Positions 35,983 through 44,948 are shown, counted from the first letter of the stretch. The stretch: DNA of 64,000 bases from Actinoplanes sp. TBRC 11911 (GCF_012933445.1 NZ_JABBNC010000026.1:79723-143722); one strand, 5' to 3'. Notes: generated by a model from the letters alone, not told the origin. A program made the numbers and translations.

Positions 35983-37116
35983 TTAGGACGACGCCCAAGT
36001 GGGATGAGCGGTGACGAACTGCCCGACCGTGTCGGTGCGGGCCGCGTGCAGCAGGTCCAGGCTGGTCGGGCTGAGGATCTGCACGCTGCCGACGCCGGGC
36101 ACGGACCGGCTGTTGAACTTGCCGTCGTTCGTCTTGATCGTCACGAGTCCGGAGGGGTTGAGCCCGCGCATCGCGAACGCCCAGTCGGTGATCGAGATGC
36201 CGCCGGTGTCCACCGTCATGGTCTTGCCGATCGAGCTGATCAGGCCAGGCAGCTTGGTCGGCGAGCTCAGCCCGTCGTGTTCGGCCTGCTGCAGCACCGC
36301 CTTGAGGAACTGCTGCTGGTGGCGCTGCCGGCCGTAGTCGCCGTCGTGGTTGGCGAGCAGGTCGCGCTGGCGTACGAAATCGAGGGCCTGGGCAGGGGTG
36401 AAGCAGTGGTTGCCCTTGGCGTAGAAGTTCGGCGTGACGCCGGCGATCTTGTGGTTGATGGTGCCGTCCGGGTTGATCGCGTAGGGCGCGGCCTGCTTGC
36501 CGTCCGCGGTGTGCCCGATGTGGATCGAGGTGGTGTCCTCGTCCACATACATGCAGACCTGGCCGAGCACGTTGACGACCTGCTGGAAACCCTGGAAGTC
36601 GATGATCGCGCCGGCGTCCGGGGTGATGCCGGTGAGCTTCTTGACGGTCAGCGAGAGCAACTCGAAGCCGTGCGACAGCTGTTGCGCGCCGGTGAGCCCC
36701 CGGCCGCCGAACGAGAACGCCGCGTTGATCTTGTTCTTCCCGCCGGCGTACGAGGTCACGCCGTTGTTGTAGGCCGGGATGGAGACGTAGCTGTCGCGGG
36801 GCAGCGAGATCAGGTACCCGCTTTTGTGGTCGGCCGGGATGTGCAACAGGATGATCGAGTCGGAGCGGATCGCGGTGCCGGCCGCCGCGTTGGGCCGCTG
36901 GTCGATGCCGACGAGCAGGATGTTCTTGGCGCCCGAGACGGTGGCGTGCGCGGTCGCCGGGTCGGAGCTGCCGAGCAGGCTCTGCTGCTTCACCGAGCGG
37001 GTGGCCGCGCCGACGGTGGCCTCGAACACCACGACCCCGGCGCCCGCGACGATCAGCACGACGGCGCCCATGACGGTGAGCCACCGGGCCCATCGGCGGT
37101 GTCGGCGCTTCGGCAT
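35983..37116 (-). CDS. LytR-CpsA-Psr family protein (cell-wall glycopolymer ligase)
   Basis: 377 residues. Basic cytoplasmic start (MPKRRHRRWARW), one membrane anchor (LTVMGAVVLIVAGAGVVVF), then the extracellular LCP domain: NILLVGIDQRPN, RSDSIILLHIPADH, LISLPRDSYVSIP with the conserved Arg/Asp residues, and DFVRQRDLLANHDGDYGRQRHQQQFL. LCP proteins transfer undecaprenyl-phosphate-linked polymers to peptidoglycan or arabinogalactan. The neighbouring glycosyltransferases fit a surface glycopolymer role. Confidence 0.93.
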   Translation of the reverse strand: MPKRRHRRWARWLTVMGAVVLIVAGAGVVVFEATVGAATRSVKQQSLLGSSDPATAHATVSGAKNILLVGIDQRPNAAAGTAIRSDSIILLHIPADHKSGYLISLPRDSYVSIPAYNNGVTSYAGGKNKINAAFSFGGRGLTGAQQLSHGFELLSLTVKKLTGITPDAGAIIDFQGFQQVVNVLGQVCMYVDEDTTSIHIGHTADGKQAAPYAINPDGTINHKIAGVTPNFYAKGNHCFTPAQALDFVRQRDLLANHDGDYGRQRHQQQFLKAVLQQAEHDGLSSPTKLPGLISSIGKTMTVDTGGISITDWAFAMRGLNPSGLVTIKTNDGKFNSRSVPGVGSVQILSPTSLDLLHAARTDTVGQFVTAHPTWASS

Positions 37117-37316
37117 GTCGTCTCCCCCCTGGTCTTTTGTAATAACGGCATCGACCGCCGGTAAGCCTGCGTCGGGCCGGTGAGATTTCGGTGAGATTTT
37201 CCTGTCAGGCGACTGAGCGGCCCCCGGCGTCTGCCTCGAATTAACCCGTACGCCTCCGGACCGCCCTACCGTGCCCAGACGATCACCCTGGTTCTCCGAC
37301 GGTTAAGCAGGTCGAA

Positions 37317-38288
37317 ATGTCCCCATCACCGGAGGTCAGCGTCGTCATCCCGACGCGCAACCGCCCGGAACTGGCCGCCCGCGCGGTGGCCAGCGCTCTC
37401 GCCCAGACGTTCGGTGACCTCGAGGTGGTCGTCGTGGTGGACGGCCCCGACGGCGTCACCCTCGACGCACTGTCGGGCATCGGCGACGACCGGGTCCGGG
37501 TGATCGAGCTGAGCGAGCAGGGCAAGGCCCCGAACGCCCGCAACCAGGGCGCGCGCAACGCCCGGGGCCGCTGGACCGCCCTGCTCGACGACGACGACGA
37601 GTGGCTGCCCGCCAAGATCGAGACCCAGCTGGCGATGGCCGCGCAGGCCACCAAGGCGTCCCCGATCATCGCCACCCGCATGATCAGCCGCACGCCGCGC
37701 GCCGACACCGTGATGCCGCGCCGCCTCCCCGAGCCGGATGAGCCGCTCAGCGAGTATCTGACGATGCGCCGCGGCCTGTTCTACGGCGACGGCTTCATCC
37801 AGACCTCCACGATCATGGCGCCCACCTCGCTGTTGCTGCGGGTGCCGTTCACCGTCGGCCTGCGCCGCCAGCAGGAGCTGGACTGGACGCTGCGGGCCGT
37901 CCGCCATGACGACGTCGAGCTCCTGTACGTCCCGGAGCCGCTCGTGCTGTGGCACCAGGACGAGAATCGGGAACGTATCAGCCTGCAGAACCCGTGGGAG
38001 GAACAGCTCGACTGGCTGCGGCACAATCGGGAGTTGTTCACGCCCCGCGCGTACGCGGCGTTCACGATGAGCGTGCTGAGCTCGATGGCCGCGCCGACGC
38101 GTAGTGGCAAGGTGTTCCGGGAGCTGCTGGACGAGGCCCGCGGCCACGGGCATCCCGGGGCGATCGACTACGTGACGTTCCTGCAGATCTGGGCGCTGCC
38201 GCCGGCGCTGCGCGCGCGCCTCCGCGACAAGATCGTCGGCCGGAGCGCGTCCGCGTCGTCGCCTTCGTCCAGTGCTGCCGATGTCTGA
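37317..38288 (+). CDS. Family 2 glycosyltransferase
   Basis: 323 residues. GT-A start SVVIPTRNRPELAARAVASAL, nucleotide-sugar loop APNARNQGARNARGRWTALL, and the metal-binding DDDDEW (DXD equivalent). The C-terminal half has W-H-x-D (LVLWHQDENRERIS). Starts at ATG 37317, divergent from the LCP gene. It overlaps the next glycosyltransferase gene by 8 bp. Cytoplasmic; acceptor unknown. Confidence 0.92.
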   Translation: MSPSPEVSVVIPTRNRPELAARAVASALAQTFGDLEVVVVVDGPDGVTLDALSGIGDDRVRVIELSEQGKAPNARNQGARNARGRWTALLDDDDEWLPAKIETQLAMAAQATKASPIIATRMISRTPRADTVMPRRLPEPDEPLSEYLTMRRGLFYGDGFIQTSTIMAPTSLLLRVPFTVGLRRQQELDWTLRAVRHDDVELLYVPEPLVLWHQDENRERISLQNPWEEQLDWLRHNRELFTPRAYAAFTMSVLSSMAAPTRSGKVFRELLDEARGHGHPGAIDYVTFLQIWALPPALRARLRDKIVGRSASASSPSSSAADV

Positions 38289-39381
38289 GCCTGCCGTCGT
38301 CATCTGGCGCAGCGCCATGCTGTCCGGCTCGGAGACGTTCATCCGCAACCAGGCCGACTCGCTCACCCGCTGGCGGCCCGCCTACCTGGGCGCCACCAAG
38401 GTCGAGTCGGACATCGCCCGCGCCGGCGACGTCATCGCGTACCCGTCCGAGGCCGACCGGCGGGCCTTCCTGCGCCTGCGCCTGACCGGGCAGTCACCGC
38501 AGCTGCTGCGGCTGCTGGCCGCGCAACGGGCGAAGCTGGTACACGCCCACTTCGGCGGCGACGGCTGGCTGATCAGCGGCTCGGCGCAGCGCCTCGGCAT
38601 TCCGCTGGTCGTCACCGTGCACGGCCACGACGTGACCCGCCAGCCGGCCACGCCCGGCGCGAAGGGCATGCGCTACCGCCGCAACCTGCGCGCCATGTTC
38701 CAGCGGGCGGCCGCGGTGATCGCGGTGTCCGAGGTGATCCGGGAGAAGGCGATCCGCTGGGGCGCCGACCCCGCGAAGGTGCGGGTGCACTACACGGGCG
38801 TGCCGATCCCCTCGTCGACACCCGAGGCGTCGAAAGAATGGGACGTCGTGTTCGTGGGCCGCTTCGTCGAGAAGAAGGGCGCGGACGACCTGGTCGCCGC
38901 CCTGTCCACGATGGACCGGCCGGTGCGGGCGTTGTTCATCGGCGACGGCCCGCTGCTACCCCAGGTGCGCGCGTCGGCGGCGGCGCTGCGGGTGGACGCG
39001 ACGTTCCGGGGTTCGCTGCCGCCCGACGAGGTGTACCGCCTGCTCGGCGCCTCCCGCATCCTGGCCGCCCCGTCGCGGACGGCGGCCGACGGCGACACCG
39101 AGGGCCTGCCCACGACGATCGTGGAGGCGGCCGCGCTGGGCCTGCCGGTGGTGTCGACCCGGCACAGCGGCATCCCGGAGGCGGTGACCGACGGCGAGAC
39201 CGGCCTGCTGGGCGCCGAGGGCGACCGCCCGGCGCTGGCCGCGGGCCTGACGCGCCTGCTGGCCGACGAGCCGCTGCGGGAGCGGTTCGGCAAGCAGGCG
39301 CGCGAGCAGGCCATGGCCCGTTTCGACGTGCGCAAGCAGAGCCGGGGCCTGGAGGACCTGTACGACGAGGTGACCGCCTAG
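38281..39381 (+). CDS. Family 4 glycosyltransferase
   Basis: 366 residues from ATG 38281 (a GTG at 38272 would add three residues). GT-B fold: acceptor-domain HAHFGGDGWLISGSAQRLG and VTVHGHDVTR, then the donor-domain pattern VVFVGRFVEKKGADDLVAAL and EGLPTTIVEAAALGLPVVST with the conserved E-x7-E. It ends TAG, convergent with and overlapping the stop of the next gene by 3-4 bp (CTAG). With the preceding GT2 it probably builds a surface polysaccharide. Confidence 0.92.
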   Translation: MSEPAVVIWRSAMLSGSETFIRNQADSLTRWRPAYLGATKVESDIARAGDVIAYPSEADRRAFLRLRLTGQSPQLLRLLAAQRAKLVHAHFGGDGWLISGSAQRLGIPLVVTVHGHDVTRQPATPGAKGMRYRRNLRAMFQRAAAVIAVSEVIREKAIRWGADPAKVRVHYTGVPIPSSTPEASKEWDVVFVGRFVEKKGADDLVAALSTMDRPVRALFIGDGPLLPQVRASAAALRVDATFRGSLPPDEVYRLLGASRILAAPSRTAADGDTEGLPTTIVEAAALGLPVVSTRHSGIPEAVTDGETGLLGAEGDRPALAAGLTRLLADEPLRERFGKQAREQAMARFDVRKQSRGLEDLYDEVTA

Positions 39382-40919
39382 CCCTTCGCCTTCTTGACCA
39401 CGCCCCGGACCGCTCGCTTGCCGGCCCGCAGACCGCCGTACAGGCTGGTCGCGGCCCGCCCCGGCATCGTCGCCTTGAGCACCTTGTTGATCTGCCGGAC
39501 GCGCTTGAGCTCGGCCTCACGGTTGCGCAGCATGGACTCGTACCACTCGTGCTTCGCCCGTGCCTCGGCCAGCTCCTTCGCGAGGCGGTCACGTTCGGTG
39601 GTCAGCTCGCGGACACTCTCCGCCGCCCGCGGCCCGGCGGCGGCCGGGACGTCGGCGGGCTCCAGCTCGCGACCGGTCATCCCGGCGAGCAGGGCGGTCA
39701 GCTCGGCCTCGCCGATGGGGGCCGGCCACAGGTCGGCGTAGCCGCCGCGGATCACGTCGGCGGCGAACTCGCGCAGCGTGACGAGGGGATCCGCGGCCGG
39801 GGTGAGCCCGGCATGGCGGCCCGCGGCGTCCACGACGATCTGCCCGGCCGGCACCCCGGCGGCGGGGCCGGACAGCCAGGCGGTCAGCAGCTCCCGCACG
39901 GCCGGCAGGTCGCGGCGGCGGCAGGCGGTCAGGAGCAGGTCTTCGAGCGTGCGGCCGCGGGGCAGGCTCGGGTCGGGCAGCCGGATCTCGCGGACCGCGC
40001 CGTCCACGACAGTTATCGCATCGGGCCATATCGCGGTGCGTGCCTCGGCAGCCTGGCCTTTACCGGCCAGGACGATCCAGCCGGGGGCCAGCTCGGATAC
40101 CAGGCCGGCGCGGGCGGCGCCGGTCGCGAGCCGGCGCGGGTCGGCCAGCACGTCCTTCGCGGCCGTCATGGCGGCGCTGAGTCGCGCCTCAACGAACCCG
40201 GACAAATCCCGATTTTTCGCGAAAGAGTCGCTTAAAAGCGAGATTTCGGCGGGGAGTGAGCGCCGGCCGCCGGCCGCCGGAGCGCCGGCCAACGAATCGC
40301 GAGTCCACCGGTCGCCGGCTTGCGACGGACTGACCTCGCCTTCCGACAGCCGCATATCCGGATATGTCGCGAAATCATGCACCACTGTCAGCCCGGCAGC
40401 GGCGAGCCGCCCCCGCAACACCTCGGGCCCGCCCGGACCCTCCGCGACCACCCAGTCCGCATCCGACAACTCACCCGGCAGCGTTACCAGCCGATGCAAC
40501 CCGAACGGGTTCTCCACCGCCAGCAGCAACCGCCCACCGGGCCGCACCAGCGCGGCCACCATCGACAGGACCTCGTCCCACGACCGGTCCGGCGCCTCCG
40601 CCGAGATCAGCCGATCAAGCCCGTCCAGCGCCACCACGGTGTCATACGCCGCCACCGCCGGCACTTTGTCCAAGCTCCCGCACAAAACGGCATACCGATC
40701 CAGCACAGCCGCGTCCGACTCGCTGCGCACCAGCACCGTCACGTCGTCGACCGGCAACGCCGCGATCAGCTCCGGATCATGGGGCCCGGCCACCAGCGTA
40801 CGGCCGAAAACCGCACCCAGAAGCGGCCGCAACGCCGCCCCGCCCGCCGGAGCCGGTCCGTGGGTCGCGTCCAGATCGGACCACAGCGGCATCTCGCCGC
40901 CGATCAATGTCACCGTCAT
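39378..40919 (-). CDS. Methyltransferase-like protein with C-terminal coiled coil, glycan-locus protein
   Basis: 513 residues from ATG 40919 (MTVTLIGGEMPLW). Residues ~60-190 look like a degenerate class I methyltransferase: VAAYDTVVALDGLDRLI, then MVAALVRPGGRLLLAVENPFGLH. A middle region of ~200 residues contains LRPxxPRGRTLEDLLLTACR-type sequence. The last ~100 residues form a coiled coil (RELTTERDRLAKELAEARAK, YESMLRNREAELKRVRQINK) followed by a basic tail. Methyltransferase plus coiled coil is a layout seen in glycan-chain terminators, an inference here. Start overlaps the upstream stop (ATGA). Confidence 0.72.
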   Translation of the reverse strand: MTVTLIGGEMPLWSDLDATHGPAPAGGAALRPLLGAVFGRTLVAGPHDPELIAALPVDDVTVLVRSESDAAVLDRYAVLCGSLDKVPAVAAYDTVVALDGLDRLISAEAPDRSWDEVLSMVAALVRPGGRLLLAVENPFGLHRLVTLPGELSDADWVVAEGPGGPEVLRGRLAAAGLTVVHDFATYPDMRLSEGEVSPSQAGDRWTRDSLAGAPAAGGRRSLPAEISLLSDSFAKNRDLSGFVEARLSAAMTAAKDVLADPRRLATGAARAGLVSELAPGWIVLAGKGQAAEARTAIWPDAITVVDGAVREIRLPDPSLPRGRTLEDLLLTACRRRDLPAVRELLTAWLSGPAAGVPAGQIVVDAAGRHAGLTPAADPLVTLREFAADVIRGGYADLWPAPIGEAELTALLAGMTGRELEPADVPAAAGPRAAESVRELTTERDRLAKELAEARAKHEWYESMLRNREAELKRVRQINKVLKATMPGRAATSLYGGLRAGKRAVRGVVKKAKG

Positions 40920-41785
40920 CGCGCCAGCACCCCGGTCAGCTCCGCGTCCTCGACGCTGCGCGGCATCGGCCAGCCGAACACCCGGCGCAACTCGGCGGGC
41001 GGCAGCAGCCGATCCGCCCCCAGCTCCTGCACCGCGATCGCCCGGGCCGCCTCGACATCGACCCGTTTGCCGTGCATCGGCGCCCACTCGCGTTCGATCC
41101 GGGCCTGCCCGCCGAACGCCGACTTTTCCCCCTCCAGGCGCATCGGATCCCCGTACACGGCGGGCTCGCACCCGGCCAGCGCGCCGTAGAACACCGCGCT
41201 GCACAGCCTGTTGGACGCCACCCGGGAATGCCGGCGCTGCTCAGCGAGTTGACGGTACAGGAACGCGCCGTCGAGGTCCTTCCACTGCCCGCCGCGGTAC
41301 CCGTGACAGATCACCCGGAACCCGGCCCGCTCGTAGCGCTGGCGCACCTTCTTGTCGCCGAACTCCTGCCAGTACAGGCAGATCGTCACCGGCCCGGTCT
41401 CGGTGTCGCGGATCTCGTCGATCAGCACGTCGTGATCACCGAGGATGTGCTGACCCTCCCAGCCGTGGAACGGGTAGAAGATGGTGCCCTCCCGCGGCCC
41501 GGCCGGTTCCGGTTCCATCGCCACCAGGTATGCCCAGGGGGCACCCGTCACGTACACCTCACGCCGGCCCAGCGCCCACGCCCGCCGGCGCACCCGTTCC
41601 GACCAGACGAACTTCGGCACGCCCGGGGTGAACTCGTGATCGGGAGCGAGCCCGTCGCCGATGTTCCAGCCGTGCTGGAGATATCCCTGGATGCGTGGCG
41701 GGTCCTCGTCGTCCAGGCCGCAGTAGCGGGCGAGCACGTGGGAATGGCCGTAGTAGTGGTTCGCGTGGTGCACGCCGAATTCCAT
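40916..41785 (-). CDS. Conserved protein of unknown function in the glycan locus
   Basis: 289 residues (MEFGVHHANHYYGHSHVLAR onward). Soluble, no signal peptide, rich in Trp/Tyr/His, with IQGYLQHGWNIGDG, FYPFHGWEGQHILGDHD and GGxARIEREWAPMHGKRVDV blocks. The GYLQHGW/FYPFHGW pattern recalls GT-B type polysaccharide export or glycerophosphotransferase-like proteins, but I cannot assign a family. Coupled to the coiled-coil methyltransferase-like gene by a 4-bp overlap, so probably the same pathway. Confidence 0.72.
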   Translation of the reverse strand: MEFGVHHANHYYGHSHVLARYCGLDDEDPPRIQGYLQHGWNIGDGLAPDHEFTPGVPKFVWSERVRRRAWALGRREVYVTGAPWAYLVAMEPEPAGPREGTIFYPFHGWEGQHILGDHDVLIDEIRDTETGPVTICLYWQEFGDKKVRQRYERAGFRVICHGYRGGQWKDLDGAFLYRQLAEQRRHSRVASNRLCSAVFYGALAGCEPAVYGDPMRLEGEKSAFGGQARIEREWAPMHGKRVDVEAARAIAVQELGADRLLPPAELRRVFGWPMPRSVEDAELTGVLAR

Positions 41786-41849
41786 ACCGCGGAAACGTCC
41801 GGAAAGCGAACAGCAGGTGTCCGGCCGGGGAGATCTTTGGCGAGGGTGC

Positions 41850-41988
41850 TATGTTGGTCGCAGTTCCGGTTCCCGGATGCAGGCGGGCTTCTTTCCCGCC
41901 CCCGGCAACCCCTGCTCGGCTCACACGCCGTTTTTCACATCACCGGGCGTACGCCTCCGCGCGCGCCCGGGCTTCTGAGGAGTCCCTC
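41850..41988 (+). promoter_or_regulatory. Structured leader of the short rho gene
   Basis: TATGTT at 41850 is a plausible -10, giving a leader of about 125 nt. It contains a GGCGGG/CCCGCC hairpin (41882-41900) and a CCGGGCG/CGCCCGG hairpin (41943-41970) with a C-rich, G-poor stretch and a T-run (GTTTTTCAC, ~41930) between them. C-rich leaders permit Rho loading, so autoregulation by premature termination is plausible. Confidence 0.45.
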
Positions 41989-43143
41989 ATGACAACCCTT
42001 GCCACCCGCACATCTCCAAGATCCCAAACCCCTCGTTCCCGTACGCCTTCGCAGGAGCCCGCCGATGTCGCCGTCGACGCCCTGCTCGACATCGTCGACG
42101 ACCGCGCGTGGCTGCGCGCCGACGGCTACCTGCCCGGCCCCGGTGACATCGCCGTGCACACCGCCGAGGTGCGCCGGCACGGGCTGCGCCGCGGCGACCG
42201 GGTCACCGGCTTCGCCCGGCTCGGCGGCAAGTACGCCAGCCTGCGCGTCGAGGCGGTCAACGGTCGCGCACCCGGGTACCGGCGACCGGACTTCTACGAG
42301 CTGACCCCGCTCTACCCGCAGGAGCGGCTGCGCCTGGAGAACGACCCCGGCGACCTCACCACCCGCGTCATCGACCTGCTGATGCCGTTCGGCAAGGGGC
42401 AGCGCGCGCTCGTCGTCGCACCGCCCAAGGCCGGCAAGACGATCGTGCTGCAGAAGATCGCGAACGCGCTGGCCACCAACAACCCGGAAGTCCACCTGAT
42501 GGTGGTGCTCGTCGACGAACGACCCGAAGAGGTCACCGACATGCGGCGCACCGTCCACGGCGAGGTCATCGCGGCCACCTTCGACCGGCCGCCGCAGGAG
42601 CACACCGCGCTGGCCGAGCTCGCCGTCGAACGCGCGAAGCGCCTCGTCGAACAGGGCGAGGACGTGGTGCTGCTGCTCGACTCGATCACCCGGCTCGGAC
42701 GGGCGTACAACCTGGTGACCGCCGGCCGCGGCCGCACCCTGACCGGCGGGCTGGACTCCACCGCGCTGTACCCGCCGAAGCGCCTGCTCGGCGCCGCCCG
42801 CAACATCGAGGACGGCGGCTCCCTCACGATCATCGCGACCGCCCTGGTGGAGAACGGCTCCGCGATGGACACACTGATCTTCGAAGAGTTCAAGAGCACC
42901 GGCAACGCCGAGCTCAAACTGGACCGTTCGCTTGCCGAGGCCCGCATCTACCCCGCGATCGACCTGGCCACGACCGGCACCCGGCACGACGAGACCCTGC
43001 TCGCCCCCGCCGAGCGCGCGGTCGTCACCCAGCTGCGCCGCGCCCTGTCCGGCGGCCCGGACCGCGTCGCCACCATGCGCCAGCTCCTCGAGCAGTTGCG
43101 CGGCACCCGCTCCAACCTGGAGTTCCTGCGCCGGCTCACCTGA
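41989..43143 (+). CDS. rho: Transcription termination factor Rho, short paralogue
   Basis: 384 residues, far shorter than the main actinobacterial Rho, which has a long N-terminal insertion. After ~25 residues of Ser/Thr/Pro/Arg-rich tail come the RNA-binding OB region (DDRAWLRADGYLPGPGDIAV), Walker A PPKAGKT (145-151), the Q-loop region and Walker B VVLLLDSITRL (Asp231), and an R-loop region GSLTIIATALVENGSAMDT. ATG 41989 has GAGGAG upstream. Being paralogous to the housekeeping Rho is inference; the main gene is normally near prfA/rpmE elsewhere. Confidence 0.93.
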   Translation: MTTLATRTSPRSQTPRSRTPSQEPADVAVDALLDIVDDRAWLRADGYLPGPGDIAVHTAEVRRHGLRRGDRVTGFARLGGKYASLRVEAVNGRAPGYRRPDFYELTPLYPQERLRLENDPGDLTTRVIDLLMPFGKGQRALVVAPPKAGKTIVLQKIANALATNNPEVHLMVVLVDERPEEVTDMRRTVHGEVIAATFDRPPQEHTALAELAVERAKRLVEQGEDVVLLLDSITRLGRAYNLVTAGRGRTLTGGLDSTALYPPKRLLGAARNIEDGGSLTIIATALVENGSAMDTLIFEEFKSTGNAELKLDRSLAEARIYPAIDLATTGTRHDETLLAPAERAVVTQLRRALSGGPDRVATMRQLLEQLRGTRSNLEFLRRLT

Positions 43144-44077
43144 CGCCGCGCAACCTCCCCGGCTGGTAGGTGACCATCCCGTCGCCGTCCAGGTCGTAGG
43201 TCGCCGCGGGCTCGTCACCGCTCACCCGCAGCCGGTGATCACCCAGCCGCTGGTAGCGCGACTCGCCGACGACGACCGTCAACGATGGGGTCAGCACCAG
43301 GGCGGTCGGCGCGGTCTTTTCGCCGGACTCTAGTTGCAGAGCGCGCATCGCCCAGCTCAGGAACACCGGCGACGCGGCCAGCCGGATCACCGCACCGGCC
43401 AGGCGGGAAGGATCGGCCAGGCCCGGTTCCGGTGCGTCGAGGTCACCCGTCGCCTGCGTACGGCATCCGTCGCTCGACAACCGCAGCTCGCGCCGCCAGC
43501 CGTGCCCTTCGCAGACGACTTCCAGAGCCCGTACGGCGTGGTCGTCGGACAGCCACACCTGCCACCTCGTCGCGTACGGCTTGGGGCCGGAGACGACCGC
43601 CGTGCCGGAGACGCGGTTGTCCCCGTCCGGGATGACCAGCTCGGTGCCGACGGTGTCGGTGCGCTGCCAGACCCTGGGTTCAGCCGGCATCCGTACGGCC
43701 GTACCTTCTGGGGTGTTCGGTTTCGCGGTGCCGCTTCGATTTTCCGTGTCCGGCGTCCGTACGCCTGCGGCCTGTGCGTCTGGCGTCCGTGCGCCTGCGG
43801 CCTGTGGGCCTGGCGTCCGCACGTCGGTGGCCGGTGGGCCTGGCGTCCGCACGTCGGTGGCCGGTGGGCCTGGCGTCCGCACGTCGGTGGCCGGTGGGCC
43901 TGGCATCTGTTCGCTCGTGGCCGCTGCGCCCGGCGAAGCCGTTGTCGTGGCCTGTGGGCCCGGCGTCGGTTCGCCCGCGGCCTGTGACGTCGTCGTCCTC
44001 AAGCCGAGTCTCCTGTCCTGCGCCGTTGGTGGCGCTTGCCTCCGTGCTACCCGATCCCGAGCCGTCCGGCTGGGCAC
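43136..44077 (-). CDS. Protein with glycolipid-binding-like domain and repetitive N-terminal linker
   Basis: 313 residues from a GTG at 44077; a shorter start at 43690 (MPAEPRVWQRTDTVG) would give 184 residues and only the globular domain. The C-terminal ~185 residues resemble the putative glycolipid-binding (DUF1089-like) fold: WQVWLSDDHAVRALEVVCEG, DLDAPEPGLADPSRLAGAVI, ATYDLDGDGMVTYQPGRL. The N-terminal part is Pro/Thr/Ala-rich with three identical 30-bp (10-residue TPGPPATDVR) repeats. The gene is convergent with rho, overlapping it by 8 bp. Family assignment is moderate. Confidence 0.62.
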   Translation of the reverse strand: MPSRTARDRVARRQAPPTAQDRRLGLRTTTSQAAGEPTPGPQATTTASPGAAATSEQMPGPPATDVRTPGPPATDVRTPGPPATDVRTPGPQAAGARTPDAQAAGVRTPDTENRSGTAKPNTPEGTAVRMPAEPRVWQRTDTVGTELVIPDGDNRVSGTAVVSGPKPYATRWQVWLSDDHAVRALEVVCEGHGWRRELRLSSDGCRTQATGDLDAPEPGLADPSRLAGAVIRLAASPVFLSWAMRALQLESGEKTAPTALVLTPSLTVVVGESRYQRLGDHRLRVSGDEPAATYDLDGDGMVTYQPGRLRGVR

Positions 44078-44145
44078 GGGCGTGCTTTATGCCAGTTCGT
44101 GCCGCTTACCGTGACCCCTGTTTCCGCCGGTGTGTCCCCCTCACG

Positions 44146-44160
44146 ATTGCACTGTGCAAT
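44146..44160. promoter_or_regulatory. Probable MarR-type operator
   Basis: Perfect 15-bp palindrome ATTGCACTGTGCAAT, 38 bp before the 62-residue gene that is followed at once by a MarR-family gene. Palindromes of this TTGCAC-N-GTGCAA form suit MarR dimers; the assignment rests on position. Confidence 0.65.
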
Positions 44161-44198
44161 GATTTACGCCAGACATTGCCGGAGGTGCAGTATCGGGT

Positions 44199-44387
44199 AT
44201 GGCCGACGAACTGAGGGTGCTGCAACGCTGGGTCGACAGCGGCGGGGTCCTGCGTGTCGTGGGCGAGCTCGGCGAGGCCGTCACCGTCGCCATGCTGACC
44301 TGCACCGCCGGCGAGGAAGCCGACCGCCTCACCACCACCGATCCCCAGGTCCGCGAGTGGCTGACCGGCCACGATCCGGTGAAATGA
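44199..44387 (+). CDS. 62-residue protein of unknown function upstream of a MarR-type gene
   Basis: MADELRVLQRWVDSGGVLRV onward. Small, soluble, no cysteine pair or membrane span; contains a GELGEAVTVAMLTCTAGEEAD block and ends WLTGHDPVK. A GGAGG lies 13 bases upstream of ATG 44199, a little far. The MarR gene follows with a 7-bp gap. The upstream palindrome suggests that both genes are under the MarR protein's own control. Function unknown. Confidence 0.65.
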   Translation: MADELRVLQRWVDSGGVLRVVGELGEAVTVAMLTCTAGEEADRLTTTDPQVREWLTGHDPVK

Positions 44388-44394
44388 TGTCCGG

Positions 44395-44880
44395 ATGAGC
44401 TCGCCCGACGCGGTCCAGGCCCTGCTGCTCGCGAGCCGCGCCTTCGTCGGCCTCACCGCCCGCTCCCTGGCCGCGATCGACGGCGACGTCACCCTCCCCC
44501 AGTTCCGCGCGATGATCGTGATCGCCGTACGGGGCCCGCAGCGCAGCGCCGACATCGCCGACGAGCTCCAGGTGAACCCGTCGACGGCCACCCGCATGTG
44601 CGACCGGCTGGTCCGCAAGGGCCTGGTCCGCCGCGTCCGCCCCGCCGAGAACCGCCGCGTGGTCCGCCTGCGCCTGACCCACGCCGGCCACGACGTGGTG
44701 TCGCAGGTGGTGACCCGTCGCCGGACGGACGTGGAACACCTGGTGGCGGCCACCCCCGACCTCTGGAAGCCCGAGGTGATCACGGCCCTGACGTCGTTCG
44801 CCGAGGCCGCCGGCGAGATGCCCGACCAGGGTTGGTGGCTGGGCTGGACCGAGAACGCCCCGTCCGAGCAGCCGGCCTGA
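44395..44880 (+). CDS. MarR-family transcriptional regulator
   Basis: 161 residues with the winged helix in the middle: LPQFRAMIVIAVRGPQRSAD, IADELQVNPSTATRMCDRLVRKGLVRRVRPAENRR quoted as ADELQVNPSTATRMCDRLV and wing ENRRVVRLRLT. Dimerisation helices at both ends. Starts at ATG 44395. Probable target is its own two-gene operon through the palindrome at 44146. Confidence 0.92.
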   Translation: MSSPDAVQALLLASRAFVGLTARSLAAIDGDVTLPQFRAMIVIAVRGPQRSADIADELQVNPSTATRMCDRLVRKGLVRRVRPAENRRVVRLRLTHAGHDVVSQVVTRRRTDVEHLVAATPDLWKPEVITALTSFAEAAGEMPDQGWWLGWTENAPSEQPA

Positions 44881-44884
44881 CCGG

Positions 44885-44948
44885 CGCCCCGCTTCGCGGG
44901 CGAATCCGAGCAGCAGGCCTGACCCGCGCCCCGCTTCGCGGGTGAATC
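44885..44948 (+). terminator. Two tandem terminator-like hairpins after the MarR gene
   Basis: CGCCCCGCTTCGCGGGCG (44885-44902) and CGCCCCGCTTCGCGGGTG (44927-44944) are near-identical short hairpins in a 42-bp direct duplication that includes the flanking GAATCCG. A duplicated terminator. Confidence 0.6.
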
